This document shows, piece by piece, positions 1-6,303 of a DNA stretch of 12,131 nt. This DNA is from CAUZEB01 sp963578655 (GTDB taxonomy: Bacteria; Chloroflexota; Dehalococcoidia; Lucifugimonadales; CAUZEB01), in the NCBI GenBank assembly GCA_963578655.1, contig CAUZEB010000045.1, forward strand, positions 1 through 12,131, in the 5' to 3' direction. A program made the translations under genes and the position numbers. Each line of letters starts with the position of its first letter. The first letter of the stretch is position 1. The notes beneath the pieces are model-generated. The model was given only the letters and a program-made list of their open reading frames with translations, had not been told where the DNA came from and made no database searches.

Positions 1-653
1 ATGGCCCTCACACAATTTGTGCAGTTCAGAGTTATTGGGACAACATGTCTGTGGAAGAACGTTCCAATATGAAAGCTCGTCAAGGTGTCCCTTATGTTAC
101 AGCAGAACCAGGTGTGCGGGTGGTTGATCAGTCAATGAATAATGTTCCTATGGATGGTAAGACTGTGGGAGAAGTAGTGATGCGAGGAAATAATATAATG
201 TCTGGCTACCTGGATGATGTAGATGCCACAAACGAGGCATTTACAGGTGGATGGTTTCATTCAGGTGATTTGGGGGTATGGCATGAAGATGGTTACATAG
301 AGCTGAAGGATCGTTTGAAGGACGTAATTATTTCAGGAGGAGAGAATATTTCCAGCCAAGAGGTGGAGAAGATTATAATGGAACATCCTGCAGTTTTAGA
401 AGTAAGTGTGATTGGCGTCCCTGACATAAAATGGGGAGAAGTCCCCAAAGCTTTTGTTGTTAGGAAACCTGGTGAAGAACTAACTGCAAGTGATATCATC
501 ACCTTTACACGGGAACGTATCGCGCATTTTAAGAGTCCAAAGCATGTGCAGTTTGGAGATTTACCTAAAACGGCTACCGGTAAGATACAGAAATACCTAC
601 TCAGAGACCGTGAATGGAGCGGGCACGATAAAGGAATCCAGGACTCCACATGA
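1..653 (+). CDS. AMP-forming acyl-CoA synthetase, C-terminal part (5' end outside window)
   Basis: Adenylate-forming ligase that activates a carboxylic acid to acyl-AMP and then acyl-CoA, in the cytoplasm. The frame is open from the first base: bases 1-2 complete a codon and the following GPHT fits the 'TYGPHT' segment of the family, so the gene begins upstream and the internal ATG at 45 is not its start. About 216 residues are visible of a usual 530-550. Counting from that ATG, GGWFHSGDLG (68-77) and ELKDRLKDVI (86-95) are the hinge and A8-type motifs, and KTATGKIQKYLLR (175-187) carries the catalytic lysine K180. The GPHT...WD...KARQGVPYV layout resembles the medium-chain / AlkK-DmdB-like branch, but the true substrate cannot be told without the N-terminal binding pocket. 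A fatty-acid or methylthio-propionate ligase is possible. Family call is firm; substrate is inference. Confidence 0.93.
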   Translation, partial: GPHTICAVQSYWDNMSVEERSNMKARQGVPYVTAEPGVRVVDQSMNNVPMDGKTVGEVVMRGNNIMSGYLDDVDATNEAFTGGWFHSGDLGVWHEDGYIELKDRLKDVIISGGENISSQEVEKIIMEHPAVLEVSVIGVPDIKWGEVPKAFVVRKPGEELTASDIITFTRERIAHFKSPKHVQFGDLPKTATGKIQKYLLRDREWSGHDKGIQDST

Positions 654-743
654 AATTGAGAGCGATATATTACGCTGGATTTGAGGATAACGTAATTGTC
701 ATCTCCATTGTTTTCGAAGTCTAGTTTGCAGGTACTCCTTTAT

Positions 744-772
744 CTGTCAACTAACTGTCAACGTGTTAAAAT
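744..772 (+). promoter_or_regulatory. Putative sigma70-type promoter with overlapping 11-bp-phased direct repeat
   Basis: CTGTCA (744-749, 4/6 to TTGACA) is separated by 17 bases from TAAAAT (767-772, 5/6 to TATAAT), and a TG one base before the -10 (764-765) makes it an extended -10. The 8-base word CTGTCAAC occurs twice, at 744-751 and 755-762, so the copies start 11 bp apart, about one helical turn. One copy covers the -35 and the other the spacer, a position suited to a repressor. A start near 779 would leave a leader of about 95 bases before the flavin oxidoreductase ATG at 874. Promoter and operator are inferred from sequence only. Confidence 0.45.
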
Positions 773-873
773 CATTGGTGATTAATATAAGTCTACTGTA
801 ACCATTAATCGTCTGATTGCTTCTACACTTGGAAAATTTGATTAGGTCGTTTTGTAAAGAGAGAGATAAACTT

Positions 874-1983
874 ATGAAAATAGGCTATTTTGTTGATCCA
901 CTTCATCCGGCAGGTACGGATTACACGGAGAACATCCAAAACGACCTGGCTCAGGTAGCAATTCTCGATGATCTTGGTTACGCTGAGACATGGGTAGCAG
1001 AACACTTTACTGTTGCTTGGGAATGTATCCCTTCTCCAGAGATTTTCATCGCACAGGCGTTGGGAATGACCAAAAATATGATCTTTGGCACTGGAGTCAC
1101 TTGTCTCCCAAATCATAATCCATTTCATATTGCACATCGTATAGCCCAACTTGATCATCAGGCCAAAGGGCGATTCATATGGGGAATTGGTTCAGGAGCC
1201 TCTCCATTAGACTTCAAAGTCTTCGGAGTAGACGTTGTGAAAAATGAACATCGTACCCTAACCCGTGAGACATTAGACATGGTTTTGAAAATATGGTCAG
1301 GGTTGCAACCTGGAACTTATGAAAATAAGCACTGGAAATTCACTATGCCCGAGGCAAACGAAGAACTTGGTTTCTATGTTCATATGAAGCCTTATCAACA
1401 ACCTCACCCTCCTATCGCAGTGGCAGGTCTTTCTCCAAAATCAGAGAGCCTTACCTTGGCTGGAGAAAACGGTTGGATTCCAATTAGCATCAATTATGTA
1501 CCGAATCGGACTCTCAGTACACAGTGGAAAACCTATTCGGATGCAGCGAGGATTGCTGGTCATTCTCCCAAGTCCACTGATTGGCGCATAGTACGTGATG
1601 TTTTTGTGGCTGACACTGTGAAAGAGGCAGAAGATATGGCGAAAACGGGGGTCTTTGCCCGCGATTTTAGGTATGCTCATCGTATCACAAAGCGACTTGG
1701 TCTTATCGATACTATGAAGATTGATCCGCATACTCCAGATGACGCGATAGATGTTGATTACATGATAGAAAACTCCTGGATCATCGGGACACCGGATCAA
1801 GTTGAAGAGAAGATTCGTGCATTATATAAAGAGGTGGGAGGATTTGGGACCCTTATCGTGATGTCTCACGACTGGGAACCTTATGATCAATGGCTTCATT
1901 CAATGACTCTTCTTGCTCAGGAGATAATGCCTAGGCTCGCGGATTTGACACCATCTTCGCATTCGTCAGAGTGTTCTACCTGA
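874..1983 (+). CDS. LLM-class flavin-dependent oxidoreductase, limonene 1,2-monooxygenase-like
   Basis: Luciferase-like TIM-barrel monooxygenase of 369 residues, expected to use reduced FMN (or F420) and O2 to oxidise an organic substrate in the cytoplasm. The N-terminus MKIGYFVDPLHPAG, then GYAETWVAEHFT (35-46), the SPEIFIAQALG stretch (54-64), FGTGVTCLPNHNP (71-83), LDHQAKGRFIWGIGSGA (93-109) and IIGTPDQVEEKI (303-314) follow the LimB-like branch of the family in order. I place the start at the ATG at 874 because family members begin MKxG and a purine-rich AGAGAGA lies about 10 bases upstream; the frame extends to a TTG at 817 but that extension is not family-like. The gene stands alone between a ligase and a convergent membrane gene. 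Its substrate is unknown. SAR202-type bacteria carry many paralogues, thought to act on recalcitrant organic matter. Confidence 0.92.
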   Translation: MKIGYFVDPLHPAGTDYTENIQNDLAQVAILDDLGYAETWVAEHFTVAWECIPSPEIFIAQALGMTKNMIFGTGVTCLPNHNPFHIAHRIAQLDHQAKGRFIWGIGSGASPLDFKVFGVDVVKNEHRTLTRETLDMVLKIWSGLQPGTYENKHWKFTMPEANEELGFYVHMKPYQQPHPPIAVAGLSPKSESLTLAGENGWIPISINYVPNRTLSTQWKTYSDAARIAGHSPKSTDWRIVRDVFVADTVKEAEDMAKTGVFARDFRYAHRITKRLGLIDTMKIDPHTPDDAIDVDYMIENSWIIGTPDQVEEKIRALYKEVGGFGTLIVMSHDWEPYDQWLHSMTLLAQEIMPRLADLTPSSHSSECST

Positions 1984-2056
1984 TGTGCGCTAAGATCATT
2001 TCGGTCGTTTGTCGATAAATGAGGACAGTGTTCATTGATATGTGGCAGGGTACATT

Positions 2057-2083
2057 TGATTTCATCCCCAGGAAATGAAATCA
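2057..2083. repeat. 9-bp perfect inverted repeat between convergent genes
   Basis: TGATTTCAT (2057-2065) and ATGAAATCA (2075-2083) are perfect inverted copies separated by nine bases (CCCCAGGAA). The left arm contains the stop codon of the minus-strand VTT gene (2062-2064) and the right arm lies in its last codons. The site is in the tail-to-tail junction with the flavin oxidoreductase, so a hairpin could form in both transcripts. No T-run follows on either strand, so it is not a canonical intrinsic terminator. A bidirectional RNA-end stabiliser or weak terminator is possible. Confidence 0.5.
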
Positions 2084-2622
2084 GCTATCCATGAACAGGT
2101 ATTTACCACTATCAAGCCTTTGATACATTTTCCGATCAGTACCACTACGAAGAATTTTATTATTGGATACCTCAAGCCTCCTGCCGCAATTCCCACTATG
2201 TCTACTAGAGGATTGGGAATAACTGAGACAAGAAATATTACGAGACTTCCTCTGTGTTCCATCCAATTGCGCACTTTATAATAGAAGGCTCGTTTTTCGA
2301 TGACAGTTCGCCCACCGAATCCGATAGCGTAACCTGAGAGTTCGCCGATTGCCTCACCTGTTCCAGAGAGAATTCCAATGAAAACAGGATTCAACTCCAG
2401 TCCAGCGGCTCCACACACAGCGATTAAACCAGGTATGGGCAATACCAGAGCCACACTTCCTAAAAAGCTAAGGAAGAAAACGCCCGGATAGCCCAGTGTT
2501 CTCCAGTAATCCACATCCGACACATCGCCGCTGATGGCCCATAAAACAGAGGAACTTATAACTAGGATTAGGCCCACTATAAGGATCAATAGTTGAAGTC
2601 GACGCTCGCTAATAGCCAACAT
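2062..2622 (-). CDS. VTT/DedA (SNARE-associated-type) membrane protein
   Basis: Small polytopic inner-membrane protein of 186 residues. Hydrophobic segments lie at about 10-30, 45-72, 79-100, 125-150 and 155-180. The family pattern is visible as LGYPGVFFLSFLGS (43-56), a proline-containing re-entrant-like LPIPGL (61-66), GTGEAIGELSGYAIGFGGR (87-105) and IPNPLVDIVGIAAGG (135-149). The GE..GY.IG and PNP..D..G..AG signatures match VTT-domain proteins related to DedA/YqaA. DedA relatives are linked to lipid scrambling or undecaprenyl-phosphate flipping and membrane homeostasis, but the role of this branch is not established. The start at 2622 is supported by GGGAG about eight bases upstream on the minus strand. 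It is transcribed alone, converging on the flavin oxidoreductase. Confidence 0.85.
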   Translation of the reverse strand: MLAISERRLQLLILIVGLILVISSSVLWAISGDVSDVDYWRTLGYPGVFFLSFLGSVALVLPIPGLIAVCGAAGLELNPVFIGILSGTGEAIGELSGYAIGFGGRTVIEKRAFYYKVRNWMEHRGSLVIFLVSVIPNPLVDIVGIAAGGLRYPIIKFFVVVLIGKCIKGLIVVNTCSWIADFISWG

Positions 2623-3041
2623 GGTTTAAACTCCCAGTTACGTGGCACTCATAGGCATCATGTCCTAAAAAGGCCTTCAATCCTTGACATCAGCGGACGA
2701 ATGTTAACTGAATTCTTCTCGGGATACCGATGATCGGAAACGGAGTGAATCTTCAATATATGAAATGCGCTGGATCAGGTCGTGATCTCGTTCAGAGGTC
2801 ACCTTAACATACGGATAATGGCTAGGCAAGGGATTAGAGAATTTTCGTTTAGAAATTTTCGAAGACCTTATAAAATCCCGTATCCCCTAGTAGAATTATG
2901 GTATGAGTTTCTTTAACCCGTTACGCTTTTGCTCTATACTGACTCTATATTATGGTCGACCTTGTTGCTTTTCTCCTCAATGACGAAGTTCATTAATCAG
3001 TGAAAATTGCAATATCATCAGCCTGGGTTAGGTGGCTTAGA
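2623..3041. other. Gene-free stretch between divergent VTT and PHP genes
   Basis: I find no convincing coding frame, tRNA or rRNA here. Two things stand out. The word AATTTTCG occurs twice 14 bases apart (2840-2847 and 2854-2861). A promoter-like pair TTAACC (2913-2918) and TATACT (2935-2940), spacer 16, faces the PHP gene. On the minus strand only the ribosome binding site of the VTT gene is clear (complement of CTCCC at 2631-2635). Its length is unusual for this otherwise compact window, so a small RNA or a decayed gene remains possible but unsupported. Confidence 0.5.
2913..2940 (+). promoter_or_regulatory. Weak candidate promoter for the PHP gene
   Basis: TTAACC (2913-2918, 4/6 to the -35 consensus) and TATACT (2935-2940, 5/6 to the -10) are spaced by 16 bases. 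Transcription would begin near 2947, leaving a leader of about 95 bases to the GTG start at 3042. A second AT-rich TATATT lies at 2946-2951. In an AT-leaning intergenic region such matches arise by chance, so this is tentative. Confidence 0.25.
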
Positions 3042-3698
3042 GTGCTCATAGATCTTCATACTCACACTTATCCTATTTCGGACGATAGTTTTTTAAGTCC
3101 GGGTCAACTTATAGATCAAGCTAAACTTATGGGACTTGATGGTATTTGTATAACAGATCACGATAGGTTTTGGATGCAGCGAGATATAGATGAATTGTCT
3201 CAAAAACACGATTTTCTTGTGTTGCCAGGTTGTGAAATCACTACAGAAGAGGGCCATCTTCTGGTTTACGGTTTACAAGAATATGTATTTGGCATGCACA
3301 AAGCATCTTTCGTAAAAGACCTGGTAGATAAAGCTGGTGGAGCCATAGTGTTCGCTCATCCCTATCGACGTAACTATCGACCGGAACTCGCTTTCTCATT
3401 AGAAGACTACAGGACTATGATAAAAAAGACTTGTATGAATAAGGCTTTCTCGATAAGTGATGGAATCGAAGTATCTAATGGGCGAGGTTCAAGTGGTGAG
3501 AATACTTTTTCAAAAGATGCGGCCAGACTCTTCATGATGAGAGGTACAGGAGCCAGTGATGCTCATAGTATTGTAGACGTTGGGACTTATGCAACTGAAT
3601 TTGAACGTGATATAGTGACTCTTGACGATCTTATAAATGAATTGAAGTTCGGTTATTATCGTCCTTACTCGTTACGTAGGATAAGTCAATCCGCCTAG
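3042..3698 (+). CDS. PHP-domain metal-dependent phosphoesterase
   Basis: PHP-family phosphoesterase of about 218 residues, a single-domain TIM-like barrel expected to bind a divalent metal cluster and hydrolyse phosphoesters in the cytoplasm. The metal ligands appear in family order: DLHTHT (H6, H8), CITDHD (TDHD near residue 46), PGCEITTEEGHLL (around 65-77), AHPYRR (around 106-111) and GASDAHS (around 176-182). I choose the GTG at 3042 because AGGTGG sits six bases before it and the protein then starts right at the conserved VLIDLHTHT strand, as relatives do; the frame also opens at a GTG at 3000 with no good ribosome binding site. Bacterial relatives include the TrpH/YciV nuclease and histidinol-phosphatase-like proteins, so the substrate could be RNA ends, nucleotides or a small phosphate. 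A weak hairpin plus T-run follows at 3834-3863. Confidence 0.87.
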   Translation: MLIDLHTHTYPISDDSFLSPGQLIDQAKLMGLDGICITDHDRFWMQRDIDELSQKHDFLVLPGCEITTEEGHLLVYGLQEYVFGMHKASFVKDLVDKAGGAIVFAHPYRRNYRPELAFSLEDYRTMIKKTCMNKAFSISDGIEVSNGRGSSGENTFSKDAARLFMMRGTGASDAHSIVDVGTYATEFERDIVTLDDLINELKFGYYRPYSLRRISQSA

Positions 3699-3833
3699 AT
3701 ACTATCACAATGGTTATCAATAAACGTTGTGGTGTGAGGCTGCGTGGCATTAATTATATTAGGAATGATGGTCGTATTGTTCTGGTGAGTGATTTGATTG
3801 GGGATTAAATAAAACTTTGTAACAATCATAGAT

Positions 3834-3863
3834 TCACTGCATTGTAAACGGTGATTTTGTTTT
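3834..3863 (+). terminator. Candidate intrinsic terminator after the PHP gene
   Basis: TCACTG (3834-3839) pairs with CGGTGA (3849-3854), with one G-T wobble, around a nine-base loop, and TTTTGTTTT (3855-3863) follows. The hairpin is short and its loop large, so it would be a weak terminator. It reaches the stop codon of the convergent holA gene. No T-run follows on the opposite strand. Confidence 0.35.
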
Positions 3864-4866
3864 ATGGTTTTTGGGCGATACGAATGGCTAAACTATCCAA
3901 TATAGTAAGTTCATCCAAGTTCGATGACTTGATGCTGAGGTCTGCGGCCAATATTAATTGATGCATCGCTATTAAATAAGTGTTCGACATTTTCCTTTCT
4001 TGATCCAATGTTTTTCTTAGCGGATATCCAGACAGAAATAATCGCTTTCCTATATCACTAGTTGAAACACCTCTTGATCTTAAATCTTTGGTGCGCAATA
4101 TTAGTTTGATCTGTCTGGCAATTAGTGCCAAGATCATAGTGGGAGATCCACCCTCTTCTATAATTTGGTGTATTGATTTCATTGCAAATCCGGGACGTCC
4201 TTCTATGATGGAATCAACCGCCCTAAATATATTGGTCTCTTTGGAATAAGATACAAGCGTTTTTATGTCAAGTGATGACACCATTTCCTTATGACGAAAG
4301 AGAGAAAGTTTTTGCAATTCAGACGCTAATATCCGTAACTCACCTCCAATTGTTTCAGAAAGAAGTTTGATAGCGTTAGGTTCGATCCCAATTCCTAGGT
4401 GTAAAGCTCTGTCGTGTATCCATTTCGCAAGGTTATTTCCAGTAAGTTTTGGGAATCGGTGAATCTTTACAATGGGACGCAACTTTTTAAGGAGAATATT
4501 AGAGTCATTAAGAGTTCCTTCCAAGAATATTAGATCTGTTGTTTTTGGAACATTCGGTAAAAAGTTAGGTAGTTCCTTCCAATTCTCCCACTCAGGACGT
4601 TTAGAGCCTTTCGAAGGCTGTGGTCTGCGTTTGGTTTTTGTGCGGTCCTCGAATAAGGACAATAGGCCATCAACAACTACAACACGCTTAGTGGTTAGAA
4701 ATGGCACAGTACTGCTAATTGCAACTAATTCCCCGAGGGTCACTTCAGAAGCTCTTAGGGTATTTGTACTAATATCCTGATGAGCCGAAGTTCCCCCGTC
4801 AGATTTAATGGAGGTTAAAGCTTCAGAAATCGAGAAATCATCTTCCCCATACAGTAGATGTATCAT
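3862..4866 (-). CDS. holA: DNA polymerase III, delta subunit (clamp-loader wrench)
   Basis: Delta subunit of the replicative clamp loader, which opens the beta sliding clamp as part of the DnaX-delta-delta' complex. The 334-residue length is normal. The N-terminus MIHLLYGEDDFSI is the family hallmark, followed by TVPFLTTKRVVVVDGLLSLF (53-72), the LIFLEG strand (112-117), GNNLAKWIHDRA (143-154), the GGELRILASELQKL helix (174-187) of domain II, NIFRAVDSIIEGR (212-224) and the helical collar domain (about 225-332) with the SPTMILALIARQIKLIL segment. Residues about 74-100 form a basic, low-complexity linker (RTKTKRRPQPSKGSKR), as found in Chloroflexota-like members. The start at 4864-4866 has only a weak AGGA about 12 bases upstream. 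It is transcribed opposite to its neighbours and does not belong to the replication operon to its right. Confidence 0.88.
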   Translation of the reverse strand: MIHLLYGEDDFSISEALTSIKSDGGTSAHQDISTNTLRASEVTLGELVAISSTVPFLTTKRVVVVDGLLSLFEDRTKTKRRPQPSKGSKRPEWENWKELPNFLPNVPKTTDLIFLEGTLNDSNILLKKLRPIVKIHRFPKLTGNNLAKWIHDRALHLGIGIEPNAIKLLSETIGGELRILASELQKLSLFRHKEMVSSLDIKTLVSYSKETNIFRAVDSIIEGRPGFAMKSIHQIIEEGGSPTMILALIARQIKLILRTKDLRSRGVSTSDIGKRLFLSGYPLRKTLDQERKMSNTYLIAMHQLILAADLSIKSSNLDELTILDSLAIRIAQKP

Positions 4867-4974
4867 GTCTATCGGATCCTAGATGTTAGCAGTTACGACT
4901 GATCTGGACTTGGGGTAGCAGACTTTTAGCAACAGTTCACTACTTGAACAGAGGCGCACCATCAAATTTATGGA

Positions 4975-4980
4975 TATAAT
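4975..4980 (+). promoter_or_regulatory. Consensus TATAAT -10 box upstream of the ychF-like gene
   Basis: TATAAT is a perfect -10 hexamer. At 17-18 bases upstream there is no good -35 (the sequence there is GC-rich), and a TTGAAC at 4944-4949 is too far (25 bases). If used, it may rely on an activator or on the palindrome at 4935-4949. It would transcribe the small frame at 5020-5142 and then the ychF-like gene and hemW. Confidence 0.3.
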
Positions 4981-5019
4981 AACAGGGTTAGAACCTTTGG
5001 TATATTTTCAGTAGCGTTC

Positions 5020-5142
5020 ATGAAGTCTAGTAATTCTATTATAGAGGTAATGAAACGAGGTGATGAAAATTGGGTTACTATACGGGACAGGCTATTCCTT
5101 GCAAACGAATACGTGATTAACAGTCTGGACACCAACGCTTGA
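5020..5142 (+). CDS. Possible small protein, 40 residues (hypothetical)
   Basis: An ATG-started frame encodes 40 residues, MKSSNSIIEVMKRG then DENWVTIRDRLFLANEYVINSLDTNA, ending in TGA at 5140-5142. Its composition, amphipathic and mixed-charge with a central helix-like stretch, looks protein-like rather than random. It lies between a TATAAT box (4975-4980) and the ychF-like ATG (5198). Against it, there is no clear ribosome binding site before 5020, and an open frame also runs on the opposite strand over the same bases. The frame stays open upstream to 4948 without a better start. I do not recognise any family. It could equally be untranslated leader. Confidence 0.25.
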   Translation: MKSSNSIIEVMKRGDENWVTIRDRLFLANEYVINSLDTNA

Positions 5143-5197
5143 CTATGAACCATCTAAAAACGATAAAATCGCACAGGCTTTCAAGTAGGATATAAAC

Positions 5198-6289
5198 ATG
5201 GATATAGCAATCTTAGGACTTCCACGAAGCGGTAAAACGACAGTGTTTAACGCTATAACCAGAGGAGTGGCCAGAAATGTCGATTATGTTGGACAATCAA
5301 AGCCAAATATCGCTGTCACAAAAGTTCCTGATAGCCGACTAACAATTCTTCGTAAACTTTATGAACCGAAGAGAGTTGTTCAAGCCGAAGTTAGATATCT
5401 GGATATGCCGAATCCTCCAGAGGAACTTGGGAAAGGTATATCAGGACAGTTTCTTAACCGATTGCAATTAGCAGATGCCCTTTTAGTAGTCAGTAGAGCT
5501 TTTGACGATCCATCTGTTAGTCACGTTATGGATACAGTCGATTTCATTAGAGATATAGATACCATTCTTTATGAATTGGCTTTTGCAGATATAGAGATAT
5601 TGGACAAAAGGATTGAACGGATTAAAGAAAAAATGAAGAGTACCAAGTCTAATGAAAGAAGTGGATTTACTCAAGAAATAGAAGTAATACTTGGTATCAG
5701 GAATGGACTCGAAGAAGGCAAATATATTAGGGATAACGATCTTAAACCAAATGAGAGAGCTGTCATTGAAGGATTCGGATTACTAACAGCTAAACCTGTA
5801 GTCGTAACGGTGAATATAGATGAAGGTCAGAAAGCATCACATATGCCGAGTCAAGACAAGTTGATAGCCTTGGGTAGCGAGAGAGGGGTTTTAGTTTCAG
5901 ATATATGCGGTAAGTTGGAGAAGGATCTGGCGGAAATGGCACCTGAAGATGAACAGCAATTTAGAGAGGCTATGGGATTAGGCGAGTCTAGCTTAGGTCA
6001 AATCATAAGACTTTCATATGAAGCACTCAATTTAATCACTTTCTTTACAGCTAGCGAAGAAGAAATCAGGGCCTGGCCGGTCCCTAAATGCACAACTGCG
6101 GGAAGAGCTGCAGGGAAAATACATACAGACTTAGAGCGGGGATTTGTTAGGGCAGAGACAGTGAGTCTAAAAGATCTAGAACGACTGGGAAGTTTAGCGG
6201 AGGTTAGAAAATATGGTTTGCTAAGACAGGAAGGAAAGGGATACTTCATTAATGATTCAGATGTCATCAACATCCTTCACAATGTTTGA
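5198..6289 (+). CDS. Divergent YchF/Obg-type GTPase (YchF-like P-loop NTPase with TGS domain)
   Basis: P-loop NTPase of 363 residues, the normal YchF length. YchF proteins are Obg-related, prefer ATP over GTP, bind ribosomes and affect translation and stress responses. Seen here: P-loop GLPRSGKT (7-14); KPNIAVTKVPDSRL (35-48), equivalent to the switch I / 'vPD.RL' region; an Asp-led G3 strand YLDMPN (67-72); DALLVVSRAFDDPSVSHV (93-110); a coiled-coil-like helical arm at about 130-180; NIDE (206-209) in the nucleotide-base-recognition position; and the C-terminal TGS-like domain (279-363, LITFFTASEEEIRAW... ending ILHNV). Oddities are that the usual DIAG of G3 is DMPN, with the glycine lost, and that the P-loop reads PRSGKT rather than PNVGKS. 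It therefore looks like a separate YchF-like subfamily rather than ordinary ychF. AGGA seven bases before the ATG supports the start. hemW follows 14 bases after the stop, so the two are probably co-transcribed. Confidence 0.85.
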   Translation: MDIAILGLPRSGKTTVFNAITRGVARNVDYVGQSKPNIAVTKVPDSRLTILRKLYEPKRVVQAEVRYLDMPNPPEELGKGISGQFLNRLQLADALLVVSRAFDDPSVSHVMDTVDFIRDIDTILYELAFADIEILDKRIERIKEKMKSTKSNERSGFTQEIEVILGIRNGLEEGKYIRDNDLKPNERAVIEGFGLLTAKPVVVTVNIDEGQKASHMPSQDKLIALGSERGVLVSDICGKLEKDLAEMAPEDEQQFREAMGLGESSLGQIIRLSYEALNLITFFTASEEEIRAWPVPKCTTAGRAAGKIHTDLERGFVRAETVSLKDLERLGSLAEVRKYGLLRQEGKGYFINDSDVINILHNV

Positions 6290-6303
6290 ATTAAAGTGAA
6301 TAC

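Larger units (their letters stand above)
4867..5197. other. Divergent intergenic region between holA and the ychF-like gene
   Basis: No long coding frame is credible here. It contains a short perfect palindrome, GTTCA-CTACT-TGAAC (4935-4949); a consensus TATAAT at 4975-4980 facing right; and a 40-codon open frame (5020-5142) described separately. The region is placed to drive holA leftward and the ychF-like gene rightward. From the TATAAT box the leader to the ychF-like ATG would be about 210 bases, which is long. No tRNA-like fold was recognised. Confidence 0.5.

Noticed and set aside
817..873. Upstream TTG-started extension of the flavin oxidoreductase
   Set aside because: It adds 19 residues unlike the family N-terminus; the ATG at 874 gives the expected MKIGYF start and has a purine-rich site before it.
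3000..3041. GTG at 3000 as the start of the PHP protein
   Set aside because: No ribosome binding site precedes it, while the GTG at 3042 has AGGTGG six bases upstream and begins at the conserved metal-binding strand.
2623..3041. tRNA or other structural RNA gene in the long intergenic region
   Set aside because: No T-loop-like GTTCGA consensus with a matching acceptor stem was found on either strand.
3710..3808. 32-codon frame (MVINKRCGVRLRG...) between the PHP gene and holA
   Set aside because: No ribosome binding site, no recognisable family, and it lies in a convergent gene junction; length is within chance expectation.
4968..5153. 61-codon reverse-strand frame in the holA/ychF-like intergenic region
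   Set aside because: Hydrophobic and serine-rich composition typical of an antisense frame, no ribosome binding site; the plus-strand small frame is the better candidate over the same bases.
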